NCBI GenBank assembly: GCA_903813345.2
Contig: CAIIXF020000002.1
Location: 20,660,455 to 20,724,454, forward strand
Origin: Owenia fusiformis
Taxonomy: Eukaryota > Annelida > Polychaeta > Sabellida > Oweniidae
DNA: 64,000 nt
Reading direction: 5' to 3'
Part shown: piece by piece, positions 63,332 to 64,000 of the stretch
Position numbering within the stretch: the first letter of the stretch is position 1
How the letters are laid out: each line of letters starts with the position of its first letter
Notes under the pieces: generated by a model
What the model saw: only the letters and a program-made list of their open reading frames with translations
Database searches by the model: none
Told to the model about the DNA's origin: nothing
Position numbers and translations under genes: made by a program

Positions 63332-64000
63332 ACTAGCGAATTTAGGAGCTTACAAGGGGGGGGGGGCAAATTTCAAACCAGGAAAAAAATTTGGGCGCCT
63401 AAATCCAAAAGCTGGGGCCAAAATTTGAAAAGGAGTGGTATCGATATGGTGAACTTTTTGAACACGTTTTTCTCTTAAACCAGTCATCAAAACATTCTGT
63501 CAATTTTACACATCGTCAATTTAATGGTTATCTTTTGGACGGTAACATTATGATTTGAGATATATTAACATACTTTTCTCTATATTTTTTTAGAAAACAC
63601 ATGAGACACTTCTTTTGTTCTTGGTATCATATGTTCAGAACGAAATGAAACATCTATTCGAACCTCATTGGAACAAAACGACATAAAAACAACATGTTTA
63701 GGTCTCTCAATATTGTAATTGTACAAAGGAAAGTTTGGTTGATTTTAAAAAAGTATCTTGTTAATGAAATAAAAGGTTGAACTTAATTTTTATCTATTTT
63801 GGGGGGTTTTGATTTAAGTTTTTGCTATCAATATATTTGCCTCTTCGGATAATGAAATTGGACACACATAAGAGAAAAACATTGTTGAATTCTGTTCCCC
63901 ATATCGATACCTATCCTTTAAGGCCCATTTGATAATTTGGTCTAAAAGTAATGTCCAAAAAGGTCCACTAATTGAGGCCCTACAATTTTTGGGCCCAGAA
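63332..64000. mobile_element. transposon sequence running off the window
   Basis: Starts CACTAGCGAATTTAGGAGC then a 12-G run and GGGC/GGCC phrases, similar in style to 41030-41275 (minus). It ends with GGCCCTACAATTTTTGGGCC at the window edge. No open frame. Confidence 0.45.

Overview
The window is AT-rich, intron-rich animal DNA. Introns follow GT-AG rules, long C/G homopolymer runs are common, and short inverted-repeat transposons are scattered throughout. The proteins are bilaterian and the repeats look like those of marine invertebrates (mollusc, hemichordate, echinoderm or cephalochordate grade). I cannot name the phylum. All exon models were built by eye from splice sites, codon phase and, for the three known families, recalled family motifs.

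Layout: (1) 711-1817, minus: TXNDC9, a phosducin-like thioredoxin-fold co-chaperone, 222 codons in two coding exons. (2) 1833-9145: intergenic DNA with MITEs, a fold-back element and one doubtful exon. (3) 9200-34795, plus: an unrecognised 445-residue protein in seven coding exons, with an 18.4-kb first coding intron full of transposon debris (including a truncated LINE). Its N-terminus carries PTAP and PPSY motifs and its body is three copies of a ~90-105 residue repeat. (4) 34796-43900: mostly gene-free, with a possible long 3' UTR and more mobile-element remains. (5) 44314-55738, minus: full-length SREBP, 15 coding exons, 1133 residues. (6) 55739-57576: a divergent promoter region. (7) 57577-62320, plus: SQSTM1/p62, six coding exons, 520 residues, with PB1, ZZ, LIR and UBA all recognisable. 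(8) 62321-64000: probable p62 3' UTR, then transposon sequence.

The strangest structure is in the unknown gene. The exon 4/intron 4 boundary (32 exon bases plus 16 intron bases, including a GTAAGT donor) is repeated as a 48-bp minisatellite 34 times. The intron 6/exon 7 boundary (33 intron bases plus 25 exon bases, including the acceptor) is repeated 13 times at an exact 58-bp period. In both arrays only the outermost copy gives the full-length frame. A 2,025-bp inverted-repeat transposon has landed inside the donor array; removing it plus a 4-bp duplication restores the 48-bp period exactly.

The SREBP and p62 genes are head to head, 1.84 kb apart. The p62 side carries a TATA box, a six-unit heat-shock element and a perfect antioxidant-response element. 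Four TGACGTCA octamers and a CACGTGAC box lie across the shared region. This suggests, by inference, stress-responsive control of the autophagy receptor beside the sterol regulator.
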